A stretch of DNA of 64,000 bases from contig NZ_JAICCF010000002.1 in NCBI RefSeq assembly GCF_019492185.1, positions 186,001 to 250,000 of the forward strand, given 5' to 3'. Within the stretch, counting starts at the first letter, position 1. The number at the start of each line of letters is the position of its first letter. The notes under the pieces were generated by a model that was given only the letters and a program-made list of their open reading frames with translations, was not told the origin of the DNA and searched no databases. This document shows, one piece after another, positions 53,151 to 62,359 of this stretch. A program made the translations under genes and the position numbers. The stretch is from Chitinophaga rhizophila. GTDB lineage: Bacteria > Bacteroidota > Bacteroidia > Chitinophagales > Chitinophagaceae.

Positions 53151-53855
53151 TTATATAGTTTCGAGATACAACTGCTGTAATTCATTTGCAGAGATACCAT
53201 CGGTACTTACTGAATGTACAAGACTACCCTGCTTCATAATCCCAATGCGGGAGCCTACATTCACAGCGTTGAATATATCATGGGTTGCCATGAATATCGT
53301 CTTACCATCTCCTGCCAATTCCTTACAGATAGCAGTAAATTCAGCCGTAGCTTTAGGATCAAGCCCACTGGTAGGCTCATCCATAAAAATAACGTCCGCA
53401 TTTTTGGATAGCGCGATAGCAATACCAACTTTCTGACGCATTCCTTTGCTATAAGTGCCCAAGCGCTTTAAATGGGCTTCGGTTTGTAACCCTGCTTTTC
53501 TAAGAAAAGCCGTTAATTCTTCACGGGAATATGAGAATCCTGCGAGACGACTGAAAAAATCCAGGTTCTCCACACCGCTAAGATTGCCATAAAGTTGTAC
53601 CACTTCCGGAATGTAAGCGACCATATTCTTAGTGCTGGTATCATTCCCGTTAACTTCTACTCCTTTAATTAGCGCCTTTCCCGCGGTCGGCTCCAGAAAT
53701 CCCAGAAAGAGATTGATAGTGGTCGTTTTACCCGCCCCGTTCTGACCCAACAAACAGAATATTTCACCGGTATGGATAGACAGGGATAATTGTCTGAGCG
53801 CTGTGTATTGCTGATAGTCCTTGGTCAGATTAACAGCTTCTAATACGACTGACAT
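53151..53855 (-). CDS. ABC transporter ATP-binding protein
   Basis: A 234-residue ATPase. Walker A GQNGAGKTTT near residue 40, signature TYSKGMRQKVG near 135, Walker B VIFMDEPTSGLDP near 155, and switch His in MATHD. The type is that of ABC-2 exporters (NosF/CcmA-like). Start ATG 53855 (MSVVLEAVNLTKDY) is used; the longer frame adds 37 non-native residues. It is the only ATPase for the two DUF3526 permeases downstream, with a TonB receptor gene between them. Confidence 0.93.
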   Translation of the reverse strand: MSVVLEAVNLTKDYQQYTALRQLSLSIHTGEIFCLLGQNGAGKTTTINLFLGFLEPTAGKALIKGVEVNGNDTSTKNMVAYIPEVVQLYGNLSGVENLDFFSRLAGFSYSREELTAFLRKAGLQTEAHLKRLGTYSKGMRQKVGIAIALSKNADVIFMDEPTSGLDPKATAEFTAICKELAGDGKTIFMATHDIFNAVNVGSRIGIMKQGSLVHSVSTDGISANELQQLYLETI

Positions 53856-54003
53856 ATAATTCAATTTTTTATTTACAGAATGGACATGACTGAGTCGCCG
53901 GAATGCATCCCGGTTCACACAGCAGATATAGGTGCTTGACATTATGGTTACTATGATAGCAATCATAATGACAGCCTGGCCTTAAATGGTTGAGCTTTTG
54001 GAC

Positions 54004-54333
54004 TTACGCAGTCGGAGATCCGCGGGTATTATAGTAACGCAATGAGGGAGGATAGCACACTGTCAGGCAGGGCTGTCTATACCGCTGGTATTGTACTGGA
54101 ATGAAACTATTCCAGTTATCGTCCTGGGCAATGTACGGAGCATATGCATGCTCACAAATGATGCAGGAATGAGATACGCTGACATGCTTTTTATCAGAGC
54201 CTGGTGCTTTAAAGTAAGCATGATTTGCCTGGTGTGCATGGGAATGCCAGAGTGCCACGGGAAACAGAATGAACCCGTAGAGCAATACCATAAATATTGC
54301 CAGTACTCGTTTATGACGGCGATTTACTCCCAT
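54004..54333 (-). CDS. Small Cys/His membrane-anchored protein, paralogue of 38564-38905
   Basis: A 109-residue protein: N-terminal anchor (VLAIFMVLLYGFILFPVALW), then HSHAHQANHAYF, a CIIC motif near residue 59 preceded by HVSVSHS and followed by E-H, and a C-terminus ending NTRGSPTA. This repeats the architecture of the protein at 38564. Both head operons that contain TonB receptors. The His and CxxC pattern suggests binding of a soft metal or a redox role. Not assigned to a named family with confidence. Confidence 0.72.
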   Translation of the reverse strand: MGVNRRHKRVLAIFMVLLYGFILFPVALWHSHAHQANHAYFKAPGSDKKHVSVSHSCIICEHAYAPYIAQDDNWNSFIPVQYQRYRQPCLTVCYPPSLRYYNTRGSPTA

Positions 54334-54353
54334 ACCTAAATGTAACGAAGTTG

Positions 54354-54361
54354 CAAATATA
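54354..54361 (-). promoter_or_regulatory. -7 box of the ABC/TonB cluster
   Basis: TATATTTG on the minus strand, a perfect TAnnTTTG, 20 nt before the ATG of the small Cys/His gene. No convincing -33 element is seen. Confidence 0.4.
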
Positions 54362-54432
54362 GGAGTTTATTTGAGATTATACAGTATTAGTCATGGAATG
54401 GGAAGAATAACACAGAATATGTTAGATCAGTC

Positions 54433-54454
54433 ACCGGCTCACGAATAAGCCGGT
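54433..54454. other. Small hairpin in a 329-bp intergenic gap
   Basis: A perfect 7-bp stem ACCGGCT/AGCCGGT with an 8-nt loop, no U-tract. It lies between the terminator of the RND operon and the promoter of the ABC/TonB cluster. Apart from these three elements I see nothing in 54334-54662. Confidence 0.35.
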
Positions 54455-54591
54455 ATGTCCTAAAACCTACAACTTTTACACATTCCTGCGCATTCTTAAT
54501 AAAAATTTGCCGTCTGGCAGATATCTTATCAATCAGGTAAAAGACACCTTCTTACCTTGGGCTTTACCAGGATGTCATTGTAATATTTAAG

Positions 54592-54655
54592 GACCAATCC
54601 AATCACACAGTTGATCTAATATCATATTTATCACAGCTGTATGATTGGATTGGTC
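54592..54655 (-). terminator. Terminator of the HAE-1 RND efflux operon
   Basis: A perfect 14-bp outer stem (54592-54605 with 54642-54655; GACCAATCCAATCA) 7 nt after the pump stop codon, with a 36-nt loop that can pair partly inside. A T-rich run follows on the minus strand. Confidence 0.75.
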
Positions 54656-54662
54656 AGTATAA

Positions 54663-57600
54663 TCAAGTAGTACTTAATCGGGTTTCAGTATCTGGTAAAG
54701 ACTTCTTCTGAAAACGGTTTTTGAGTCTTTCAATAATCAGATACATTGCAGGAACAACAAACAGCGTAAGAATCATCGAACTGGTCAAACCACCAATAAT
54801 TACCCAGGCCATCCCGTTTTTCACTTCGGAACCTGCGCCTGAAGCCAACGCTATTGGCAGCATACCCAATATCATTGCCAGAGTAGTCATCAGAATAGGT
54901 CTGAGACGCTCCTTGCCTGCTTCAACCAATGCCTCATGAACGGGTTTGCCTTCCTCTTTCAACTGATTGGTAAAATCGACTATCAGGATCGCGTTTTTCG
55001 ATACGAGACCGAGCAACATGATTACGCCAATAATTGAGAAGATATTGAGTGTTTCCATTGTTAACGCAAGGGCCAGCAATGCCCCGATCAGCGCAACAGG
55101 AATTGAGAACAATACTACAAATGGATAAATTATACTCTCATAGAGAGCAACCATAATAAGATACACCAGCAGAATTGCTACAATTAAAGCTAAACCAAGG
55201 CTCTCGAATGCATCACCCTGATTCTTAACATCACCAAGATATTCTATGGTAACCCCCTGTGGTAATTTTATCCCAGCTACTTTCTTCTTAATATCCTCTG
55301 CAACAGTTCCCGTCGGCCGACCGGCAACGTTCGCATTTACAGTAATAGAATTTAACCGATCACTCCTTTCCAATACACTTTCCCCCATCGTTTCTTTTAC
55401 ATCAGCGAACTGGCTCAACACAAAGCGCTGCCCGTTATTGTTAGAGAATGTAAGGTTCCGTACGTCATTAATATTAGAGCGGTCATACCGGTCAAGACTT
55501 ACCAGAATGTCGTACTCATTGCCACCTTGCTTGAATTTACTGTTGTCATTACCACTAAAAGCGTTTTGTAAAGCTCCACCGACCTGGCTCGCATTCAGAC
55601 CCAGCAAAGTCATCTTCTCTCTGTCCAACTTCACTTCAACCTGTTGCTTAGGATCTTTAACAGATAATTGTACGAATTGCGTACCTGGTACTGTCGTTAC
55701 TTGTTTAAGATATTGTTCGGCAACAGAACGCACAGACTTCAGATCAACTCCTTTTATAGCAATCTGAATAGGAGCCTGATTAGCATTACCCGTGATAGAA
55801 GTTGGGGAAGCTGTAATCTTGGCCCCAGGAACAGCAGCACTTAGTTCCTTTTGCATCATGATCCCGAATTGTTCAGCTGTCATGTCGCGTTCCTTGGCAT
55901 CTTTCAACGTCACAGTAATTTCGGCACGGTTTGCATTATTCCCCGTACCAGCTACACCACCACTTAGGAATCCAATGCTTGAAAAAACCTTATCCACTTC
56001 GGGTCTTTTCATAATTATCTTCTCTACATCCTGTGTAAGTATATTCGTCTGGTAAATGTTAGCGGAAGGATTCAGCTCCAGGTTGATCATCAATTCGCCC
56101 TGATCTCCTGAAGGAATGAATGCTGCTCCAATAAAACCTTTAGCGATCAGCATAATTGAGCCGATAATTAGTACAATTACGCCGGAGAGCAACCATCGTT
56201 TCTTACGCAGCATGACCACTAGCATATTGCCATAACTATCTTTCGTATTATCAATCAAACGCTCAAAGCCCAGGTTAGCTTTACCCCAGAGACTTTTCGG
56301 ATTCAGATGTTCCAATCGGCCAAAACGGCTGGCAAGCATTGGCGTCACCGTAAATGATACAAAGAGACTCATTAATGTAGAGACAACCACTACCAGCGAA
56401 AACTCGCGGAGGATGGCTCCAATAATGCCGCCAGACATTGCAAGCGGGAGGAATACTACGACGTCCACCAGTGTAATAGCCATTGCCGTAAATCCAATTT
56501 CATTTCGCCCCTCCAGTGCAGCAGTCCTTTTATCAGATCCCATTTCAAGATGCCTGTAGATATTCTCTAATACCACAATCGAGTCGTCTACCAGAATGCC
56601 CACTACCAGAGACAATGCCATCAGTGTCATCAGGTTCAGGGAGAATCCTAACAGGTACATTGCAATGAATGTCGGTATAATAGAACATGGTAATGCCACC
56701 ATTACAAACATAGAACTCCTGAAGCTGTGCAGAAAAGCCAGCATCACTACACCTACTATAATAACTGCCAATATCAGGTCTTCCATTACCGCATCTGCAG
56801 AACGCAATGTGTAAGTAGATTGGTCGGTAGAAATGGTGAATTGGAGTGCATTATTTTTATACTGTGTTTCTATACGCTCAAAGGCAGCTTTTACCTGCCG
56901 GCTAACATTCACCGCATTGGCATCCGATTGTTTAATAATCTGGATACCGATTGAAGGTAAGCCGTTGATATGGTTAATAGCGGTAGCCTTGGCAGTTGCG
57001 TCTACCACTTCTGCAACATCTTTCAGATAAATACTGCCCTTACCAGGCTGCTGCCTTACAATTAGTTCCCGTAGCTGATCAACGGAAGCCACATTGGCAT
57101 CGTACTGTATAGTGAACTGCTGGTCTCTTGTTTCAATACTACCTGCCGGAAATGACTGATTCGCATTATTCACCGCATTTGTCACATCAGATATACTGAG
57201 CCCGTAAGCCCATAGTTTGCTCTGATCTACATTGATCTGGATCTGCCTTTCATCACCGCCGATGATATTAACCTGTCCTACACCCTCCACATTTTGCAGT
57301 ATAGGCCGCAGTTGCTTATCTACAAACTCATATAATGCTGCGGGTGCCAAGTTGGATGTAACACCGGCACGAATCACAGGCACTTCTTCCAGATTGACTT
57401 TATTAACCAGCGGACGGTCGGCATCATCTGGAAGATCATTTAGAGCCTGATCAGCCTTACGCTGTACGTTAGCCTCTGCTTCGTCGATGTTGGTACCGCT
57501 TTTAAATTGTATAATGATCTGTGACACTCCCTCCTGAGAAGTGGAATTGATTTTATCCAATCCCTCTACTGATGCGAATATATCTTCCAGCTTTTTTGTC

Positions 57601-57788
57601 ACTGAGGACTCAACTTCTGCGGCAGAAGCACCGGGATACACAGTACTGACTGTTACAGTCGGCACCTCAATTTTTGGAAGCAGGTTATAATTCAACTTCT
57701 TGTAGCTTATCATCCCAAAGAGAATAAGCACCGTAAATATCACAATGATCAGTAAAGGCCGCTTTACGGCTATTTCTGCTATTGACAT
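54663..57788 (-). CDS. HAE-1 type RND multidrug efflux pump
   Basis: A 1041-residue AcrB/MexB-like pump with 12 membrane spans. Start block MSIAEIAVKRPLLIIVIFTV; the TM4 proton-relay pair is in GILVDDSIVVLENIYRHLE; the end block is KNGMAWVIIGGLTSSMILTL. The AcrB-type DD pair separates it from the metal pump at 20126. It expels hydrophobic compounds, antibiotics or lipids. Last gene of the TolC-adaptor-pump operon (gap 15 nt). Transported compound unknown; the adjacent NRPS gene makes a peptide product one candidate. Confidence 0.94.
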   Translation of the reverse strand: MSIAEIAVKRPLLIIVIFTVLILFGMISYKKLNYNLLPKIEVPTVTVSTVYPGASAAEVESSVTKKLEDIFASVEGLDKINSTSQEGVSQIIIQFKSGTNIDEAEANVQRKADQALNDLPDDADRPLVNKVNLEEVPVIRAGVTSNLAPAALYEFVDKQLRPILQNVEGVGQVNIIGGDERQIQINVDQSKLWAYGLSISDVTNAVNNANQSFPAGSIETRDQQFTIQYDANVASVDQLRELIVRQQPGKGSIYLKDVAEVVDATAKATAINHINGLPSIGIQIIKQSDANAVNVSRQVKAAFERIETQYKNNALQFTISTDQSTYTLRSADAVMEDLILAVIIVGVVMLAFLHSFRSSMFVMVALPCSIIPTFIAMYLLGFSLNLMTLMALSLVVGILVDDSIVVLENIYRHLEMGSDKRTAALEGRNEIGFTAMAITLVDVVVFLPLAMSGGIIGAILREFSLVVVVSTLMSLFVSFTVTPMLASRFGRLEHLNPKSLWGKANLGFERLIDNTKDSYGNMLVVMLRKKRWLLSGVIVLIIGSIMLIAKGFIGAAFIPSGDQGELMINLELNPSANIYQTNILTQDVEKIIMKRPEVDKVFSSIGFLSGGVAGTGNNANRAEITVTLKDAKERDMTAEQFGIMMQKELSAAVPGAKITASPTSITGNANQAPIQIAIKGVDLKSVRSVAEQYLKQVTTVPGTQFVQLSVKDPKQQVEVKLDREKMTLLGLNASQVGGALQNAFSGNDNSKFKQGGNEYDILVSLDRYDRSNINDVRNLTFSNNNGQRFVLSQFADVKETMGESVLERSDRLNSITVNANVAGRPTGTVAEDIKKKVAGIKLPQGVTIEYLGDVKNQGDAFESLGLALIVAILLVYLIMVALYESIIYPFVVLFSIPVALIGALLALALTMETLNIFSIIGVIMLLGLVSKNAILIVDFTNQLKEEGKPVHEALVEAGKERLRPILMTTLAMILGMLPIALASGAGSEVKNGMAWVIIGGLTSSMILTLFVVPAMYLIIERLKNRFQKKSLPDTETRLSTT

Positions 57789-57803
57789 GAGCGATAATAT
57801 TTT

Positions 57804-58862
57804 TTATTTGGACACGCTGACAGCGCTGCTATCCTTTAAATTAATCTGACCAGAAGTCACCACCCTTTCACCCGCTTTAAGACCGTCGAGTACCTGAACC
57901 ATACCATTCATATCTGCTCCTGTTTTAATATTACGCTGGCGTACAATACTATCCTGCAAAATATACACAGAAGCGTCCTTTACACTTTCTGTCAAGGCTT
58001 CTCTTGGAATAACGAGCACTTGCTGTTCAGTTTTTCTTGTAAAATCAACATATACAAAAGTGCCGGATCGGAGCAGGGTCTGCTCTTCATTGCCAATTAA
58101 AATCTCTACCATGTAGTTATGGGTTTCATCTGCCTGCGGACTAATAAAGCTGATTGAACCTGTGAAGGTTTTACCAGGATATACGTCAGTTGTAATTTTC
58201 ACCTGTTGCCCTTCTTTCACCTTATATACTTCCGCTTCTGTAAGATTGACCTGCACTTTAGCACGCGACAGATTAACAATTGATGCAATCTCAGTCCCAG
58301 CATTGACAAACATTCCCTGTTCTACCTTTTTCGCGGCAATGATCCCCCCCGTGGGAGCAAGAATAGCAGCATCTGATATATTCTTTCTTGCCTGCTGTAC
58401 CTGATTTACTGCATTCTCGTAATTCTGTCTGATCTCATTTACCTTTTCCTGGGTAGCCGCCTTTCCTGCCAGTAACTCAGTGTATACCTGCAAGTCGCTA
58501 CGTAACTTAGCTGCATTGGTTTCTGCCTTTTGCAGCTCCAGCTGTCCTAGGCGGGTATCTGTTACCGCAAGGACTTGCCCCTGCTTCACCTTATCCCCTA
58601 GCTCAAACTTTACCTGCAGGAGCGTACCGCCAGTCATTGCGAGTGCTTTTGCTTCCTTAAAAGGCGCTAGATTACCTGTCTTAAGTATATTTATTTCAAG
58701 TAGCTTTTCTTCCACCGTAGCGACCTTCACAGGAATACGAACTACTGTAACCGGTGCCGGTTTATTCTTCTCATTCAATTTGCGCTTGTTAGCGGCAAGT
58801 TTAAAAGCGATCAGAGCAACGATCGCAATTACAACAGTGATGGTAATATATCTGGTCTTCAT
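57804..58862 (-). CDS. RND periplasmic adaptor
   Basis: A 352-residue HlyD-family adaptor with an N-terminal membrane anchor (TITVVIAIVALIAFKLAA). Lipoyl halves are TGGTLLQVKFELGDKVKQGQ and ILAPTGGIIAAKKVEQGMFV around a coiled-coil hairpin; beta-barrel IVNLSRAKVQVNLTEAEVY and a membrane-proximal domain follow. It bridges the HAE-1 pump and the TolC-like protein. It sits 8 nt after the TolC gene and 15 nt before the pump. Confidence 0.93.
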   Translation of the reverse strand: MKTRYITITVVIAIVALIAFKLAANKRKLNEKNKPAPVTVVRIPVKVATVEEKLLEINILKTGNLAPFKEAKALAMTGGTLLQVKFELGDKVKQGQVLAVTDTRLGQLELQKAETNAAKLRSDLQVYTELLAGKAATQEKVNEIRQNYENAVNQVQQARKNISDAAILAPTGGIIAAKKVEQGMFVNAGTEIASIVNLSRAKVQVNLTEAEVYKVKEGQQVKITTDVYPGKTFTGSISFISPQADETHNYMVEILIGNEEQTLLRSGTFVYVDFTRKTEQQVLVIPREALTESVKDASVYILQDSIVRQRNIKTGADMNGMVQVLDGLKAGERVVTSGQINLKDSSAVSVSK

Positions 58863-58870
58863 GTGCTGAG

Positions 58871-60208
58871 TTATAAAGCCGTATAAAAAGTTTTTAGAGA
58901 GCCTGCCGTTTTCTCCAGTTCCAGCCTGGCCAAAATCAGATTGTAAAGGGAGTTAAGGTAATTATTCTGCGCTTCCTTTACCGAGTTCTGGGCATTGATC
59001 CAATCAGTCATATCTGTAGTCCCCTTCTCATATTGGAGATTGGTCACATCAAAAACAGACTGGGCAAGCTCGATGTTACGCCTGTTATTTTCAACATTAC
59101 TCTGTTCCTTCTTCATTTTAGTCCTGGCGTTTTCGTACTCCAGCTGATACTTTCCTTCATCGAGTTTCAGCTGTTCCATTGCATTCAAATGTTTGTATCT
59201 GGCTTGGTTATATTGTGCGTTTCTTTTAAAGAAATCGAGTAATGGAAAGCTAAGCTTCAAACCGATGGCAGAGTAAGTGCTCATAGTGGAGAACGATTCT
59301 CCCAGGTGATCACCAAAACCAATTGCTCCGTATCTTGCATACGCAGTTAGTCTGGGGAAGATGCCTGCCCTGATACGTCGCTGGTCAATATCAAGCAAGG
59401 CTGCGTTTACCTGGGAAAGCTGATAATCTGTACGGTTATATGCCGAGAAAACATTGTTTTCTGCCATTACTGGTGCAACAATGCGAATACTCCCCTGTGC
59501 ATTAGCGCTGTCCACAACTATAGGATCATTAATTGGATATCCCATTTCATATTTCAGTTGATTTTCAGAGAGCGTAAGGTTACTCTCTGAAACGACAATT
59601 TGGGACATGGCATTATTATAGTCAACGGTAACCTTATCCAACTCTTTCTGTAGCAACACCCCCTTTGTTACCCGTTGGGAAGTAATATCTATCTGCTGAC
59701 GATACTTTTCAAGGTTGGTTTTTAGCATGCCCAGTTGTTCCCTGTAAATGAATATCTGATAATACGCGGTAGTAATATTATAAATAATAGTCTCTTCACT
59801 CTTCTTCTTATTAAGCGTCGCCTGTTGTACATTGTACTTGTTGGCCTTAAGTCCGATGATGAGTGATTGATCAAAAATGGTCTGGTCCAGCTGGGCAGAT
59901 CCGTTAGTGTTAAATTTCTTGGTAAAAGCGACACGTAGATCCTCAGGACCAAATATTCCGGCAGGGATTACCGTTTCCTGTACCTTCAGGTTATCGTCAA
60001 GTGCGCCATTCAAACTGACGGAAGGCAGATATGCAGCAAGCGCTTCCCTGGCCTGTGCATCCGCAGCTTTCTTTTCGTTATCATAGATGACGCTGTTACG
60101 GTTATTTTTCATACCGTACTCTATACAACTACGTAGTGTCCAGACGGTTTGCCCAAAGAGGCCCAAAGGTAGTAACGCAAATGTTGCAAGTAAGAGTGTT
60201 TTATTCAT
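58871..60208 (-). CDS. TolC-like outer-membrane efflux protein
   Basis: A 445-residue outer-membrane factor with a signal peptide (MNKTLLLATFALLPLGLFGQ). Two OEP repeats of long helices are visible: WTLRSCIEYGMKNNRNSVIY opens the first and NTTAYYQ-like helices (read NITTAYYQIFIYREQLGM) follow; QYEKGTTDMTDWINAQNSVKEAQNNYL closes the second (quoted as GTTDMTDWINAQNSVKEA). First gene of the three-gene efflux operon, 171 nt after the LytTR regulator on the same strand. Confidence 0.93.
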   Translation of the reverse strand: MNKTLLLATFALLPLGLFGQTVWTLRSCIEYGMKNNRNSVIYDNEKKAADAQAREALAAYLPSVSLNGALDDNLKVQETVIPAGIFGPEDLRVAFTKKFNTNGSAQLDQTIFDQSLIIGLKANKYNVQQATLNKKKSEETIIYNITTAYYQIFIYREQLGMLKTNLEKYRQQIDITSQRVTKGVLLQKELDKVTVDYNNAMSQIVVSESNLTLSENQLKYEMGYPINDPIVVDSANAQGSIRIVAPVMAENNVFSAYNRTDYQLSQVNAALLDIDQRRIRAGIFPRLTAYARYGAIGFGDHLGESFSTMSTYSAIGLKLSFPLLDFFKRNAQYNQARYKHLNAMEQLKLDEGKYQLEYENARTKMKKEQSNVENNRRNIELAQSVFDVTNLQYEKGTTDMTDWINAQNSVKEAQNNYLNSLYNLILARLELEKTAGSLKTFYTAL

Positions 60209-60238
60209 ATATAATCTAAGAGATCCATAAAGTCCGGT

Positions 60239-60263
60239 CCGACGCTATTTCGGCAGGCGTCGG
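60239..60263. promoter_or_regulatory. Inverted repeat upstream of the efflux operon
   Basis: CCGACGC (60239-60245) and GCGTCGG (60257-60263) with an 11-nt centre, 31 nt before the TolC start and past the LytTR stop. It could be an operator for the neighbouring LytTR protein or a short attenuator; no U-tract is present. Confidence 0.35.
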
Positions 60264-60379
60264 TCAGTATCTGACAGTAAAACTAGATGATCCCCATGGT
60301 CTCATTACTAATATTCCTATGAGAGAGACATATGGGGTGATGAAATGATCAATTTCACAAACGAAATGCCAACAGGTGA

Positions 60380-61138
60380 TCACTGTTCCACCCAGCGAAG
60401 GAAGTCCTGCGCTTTCAGCCGTGAAATCACCACCTTTTCGGGCGTATCGCAGCTAGTTTTCACTACAAGCCGGCGGTTAAAGTAGTGTTCTATGTCCTTT
60501 ACTATGTTCCGGTTAATAATAAACTGACGATTAGCCTTAAAGAAAAATCGTGGATTTAACATTTCCTCAAGCTGTTCTATTGTGTACTGAACGGTATAGT
60601 CCTGATGATCAATCGTATGTAGCCTGACAATACCATTGGATGTATACACGAATGCAATACTATCCACTCTGACCGGGACAATCTTCTCACGGTAATACAC
60701 CAGAATGGATTGCTTATACGACGCGTCCAGCTGGTTGAGCGCCCTACTTAAACCTGTAGCATACGTAACTGCTGAAAAATGCTCACGTATACGGTGATAC
60801 TTCTGGATACTGCGTTCCAGCATACCTTCTTCAATCGGCTTCAACAGGTAGTCAATACTGTTGGATTCAAATGCATGAACGGCGTACTGATCAAATGCAG
60901 TACAAAAAATCACAGGCGCAGTAATCTGTATTTCCTTGAAAACGTCAAAACTAAGCCCATCCCCTAACTGTATATCAGAAAAAATAAGGTCCGGATGCTT
61001 GTTCTCTCGAAACCAGGTTACAGCAGACGCGACTGAGGGTAATATGCTTATCACCCGGATCTCCTGATCCAGATTCTCCAGCATAGACTTTAATTCGCTG
61101 GCCGTTCTGCGTTCATCTTCAATTATGATTACGTTCAT
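60380..61138 (-). CDS. LytTR family response regulator
   Basis: A 252-residue regulator. Receiver domain: acidic pocket in IIIEDERR, phospho-acceptor Asp in LIFSDIQLGDG near residue 55, Thr/Lys switch in FCTAFDQYAVHAFESNSIDY and LLKP. LytTR DNA-binding domain from about 145: VRVDSIAFVYTSNGIVRLHT, FFKANRQFIINRNIV. Its start overlaps the kinase gene by 20 nt, so the two form a pair. The efflux operon just downstream on the same strand is the probable target. Confidence 0.94.
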   Translation of the reverse strand: MNVIIIEDERRTASELKSMLENLDQEIRVISILPSVASAVTWFRENKHPDLIFSDIQLGDGLSFDVFKEIQITAPVIFCTAFDQYAVHAFESNSIDYLLKPIEEGMLERSIQKYHRIREHFSAVTYATGLSRALNQLDASYKQSILVYYREKIVPVRVDSIAFVYTSNGIVRLHTIDHQDYTVQYTIEQLEEMLNPRFFFKANRQFIINRNIVKDIEHYFNRRLVVKTSCDTPEKVVISRLKAQDFLRWVEQ

Positions 61139-62147
61139 TGGTAATGAGTGGTAAGCTGACGGTGAATGTCTCCTGTGTACTATTGATCCTGATATCTCTG
61201 TTAAATAATAACAGGAATCGGTCTCTGATATTCTGCAATCCCAATCCTGTACTCTCTGCGGCGACCTTTTTAGGACGACAATTATTAACTACATCAAGTT
61301 CCTCATTTGTATTTACCGAAATACAGATGTTCAAAGGCTTTTCAGGCGATAAAGCATTGTGTTTGATAGCATTCTCTAACAGCAATTGGATGGATAGCGG
61401 AGGTATCCGGCAATCCAGATAATCTTCAGGCACATCAATTGTCACATTTAACGCCGTTTCAAATCGTTGGTGCAGAATGTAAATATAAGAATGCGTAAAA
61501 GATAACTCCTCGGAAAGCGACGTTACATGATGCTCATTATAATTAAGCAGATAGCGGTAAACATGCGCCAGCTGCACAACAAATTTCTTGGTGTCAGCGT
61601 CTGTTGCAATATTTTTTAATGTGCTTAGCGAATTAAAAAGGAAATGAGGACTAATCTGTTGCTGTAGCGAGATCAGCTGGGCACGCAAATGCGCCTGTTT
61701 AAGGTGTTCATTCTCTAACCTGGTCTTCTGCAATACATTATTAGTGAAAATGATATTGAAGACGATATAACAGATCATACTGAGAAAGAAACCGGCAACA
61801 AGCCGCCTCAGAAAATCCGGCAGTGTCCCATACTCAGGTATATCGCGCGGAGGCATCAATTCCTTCGGAAAATAAAGATCATAACAGTATGTAATAACAA
61901 GTGCTGCCAGCGTTCCGGCAACAATACTTGTAATGGTTCTCACTCTATTATCAACAGGTAGTTGATAGTTACGGAAAAAACCATGCGTAAACCAGCAACA
62001 GAGAATTAATATGGTAATGGTTATTATGTGCCCCAATACCTGTCCTACACTCCATACCCGCACCTCCCCCAGCCTCATTACCAATGTGCCACCTGCAAGT
62101 ATGCTGATGAGAATAAAACACCATTTTAAATGGTATGATCTGAACAT
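61119..62147 (-). CDS. LytS-type sensor histidine kinase
   Basis: A 342-residue inner-membrane kinase with four predicted spans in the first 150 residues and no large sensor domain. His_kinase domain: phospho-acceptor His in QQISPHFLFNSLSTLKNI, N-box LLLENAIKHNALSP, G-box STGLGLQNIRDRFLLLF. The frame opens two codons earlier at TTG; ATG 62147 is preferred. A TACATTTG box ends 3 nt before it. It phosphorylates the LytTR partner overlapping its 3' end. Confidence 0.93.
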   Translation of the reverse strand: MFRSYHLKWCFILISILAGGTLVMRLGEVRVWSVGQVLGHIITITILILCCWFTHGFFRNYQLPVDNRVRTITSIVAGTLAALVITYCYDLYFPKELMPPRDIPEYGTLPDFLRRLVAGFFLSMICYIVFNIIFTNNVLQKTRLENEHLKQAHLRAQLISLQQQISPHFLFNSLSTLKNIATDADTKKFVVQLAHVYRYLLNYNEHHVTSLSEELSFTHSYIYILHQRFETALNVTIDVPEDYLDCRIPPLSIQLLLENAIKHNALSPEKPLNICISVNTNEELDVVNNCRPKKVAAESTGLGLQNIRDRFLLLFNRDIRINSTQETFTVSLPLITNERNHN

Positions 62148-62150
62148 GCG

Positions 62151-62158
62151 CAAATGTA
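62151..62158 (-). promoter_or_regulatory. -7 box 3 nt from the kinase start codon
   Basis: TACATTTG on the minus strand, a perfect TAnnTTTG; no good -33 match at 18-20 bp. If used, transcription would begin at or just inside the coding sequence. Confidence 0.4.
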
Positions 62159-62294
62159 ACGATTAGGCAACCGCAAGACATCGAAAAAACAGGCGAAATG
62201 GACAATTTCAGGGCTGAAATGACGGAAAAGGCTGAAATTATCCGGAGGCACTTTGAAATAGTGCCCTTAAAAATTCCTATCGTCCTAAAATTAG

Positions 62295-62352
62295 TCGGGG
62301 GGAATCATCATGATTCAGTACTTATGCGACCGACATCATTCCTCCCCCCTGA
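62295..62352 (-). terminator. Probable terminator of the NRPS gene
   Basis: TCGGGGGGAAT near 62295 pairs with ATTCCTCCCCCCTGA near 62338-62352 (one bulge), starting 8 nt past the NRPS stop, with a loop of about 33 nt. A second small hairpin GGCACT/AGTGCC lies at 62247-62265. Nothing else is seen in the 212-bp gap. Confidence 0.5.
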
Positions 62353-62359
62353 CGAACAA

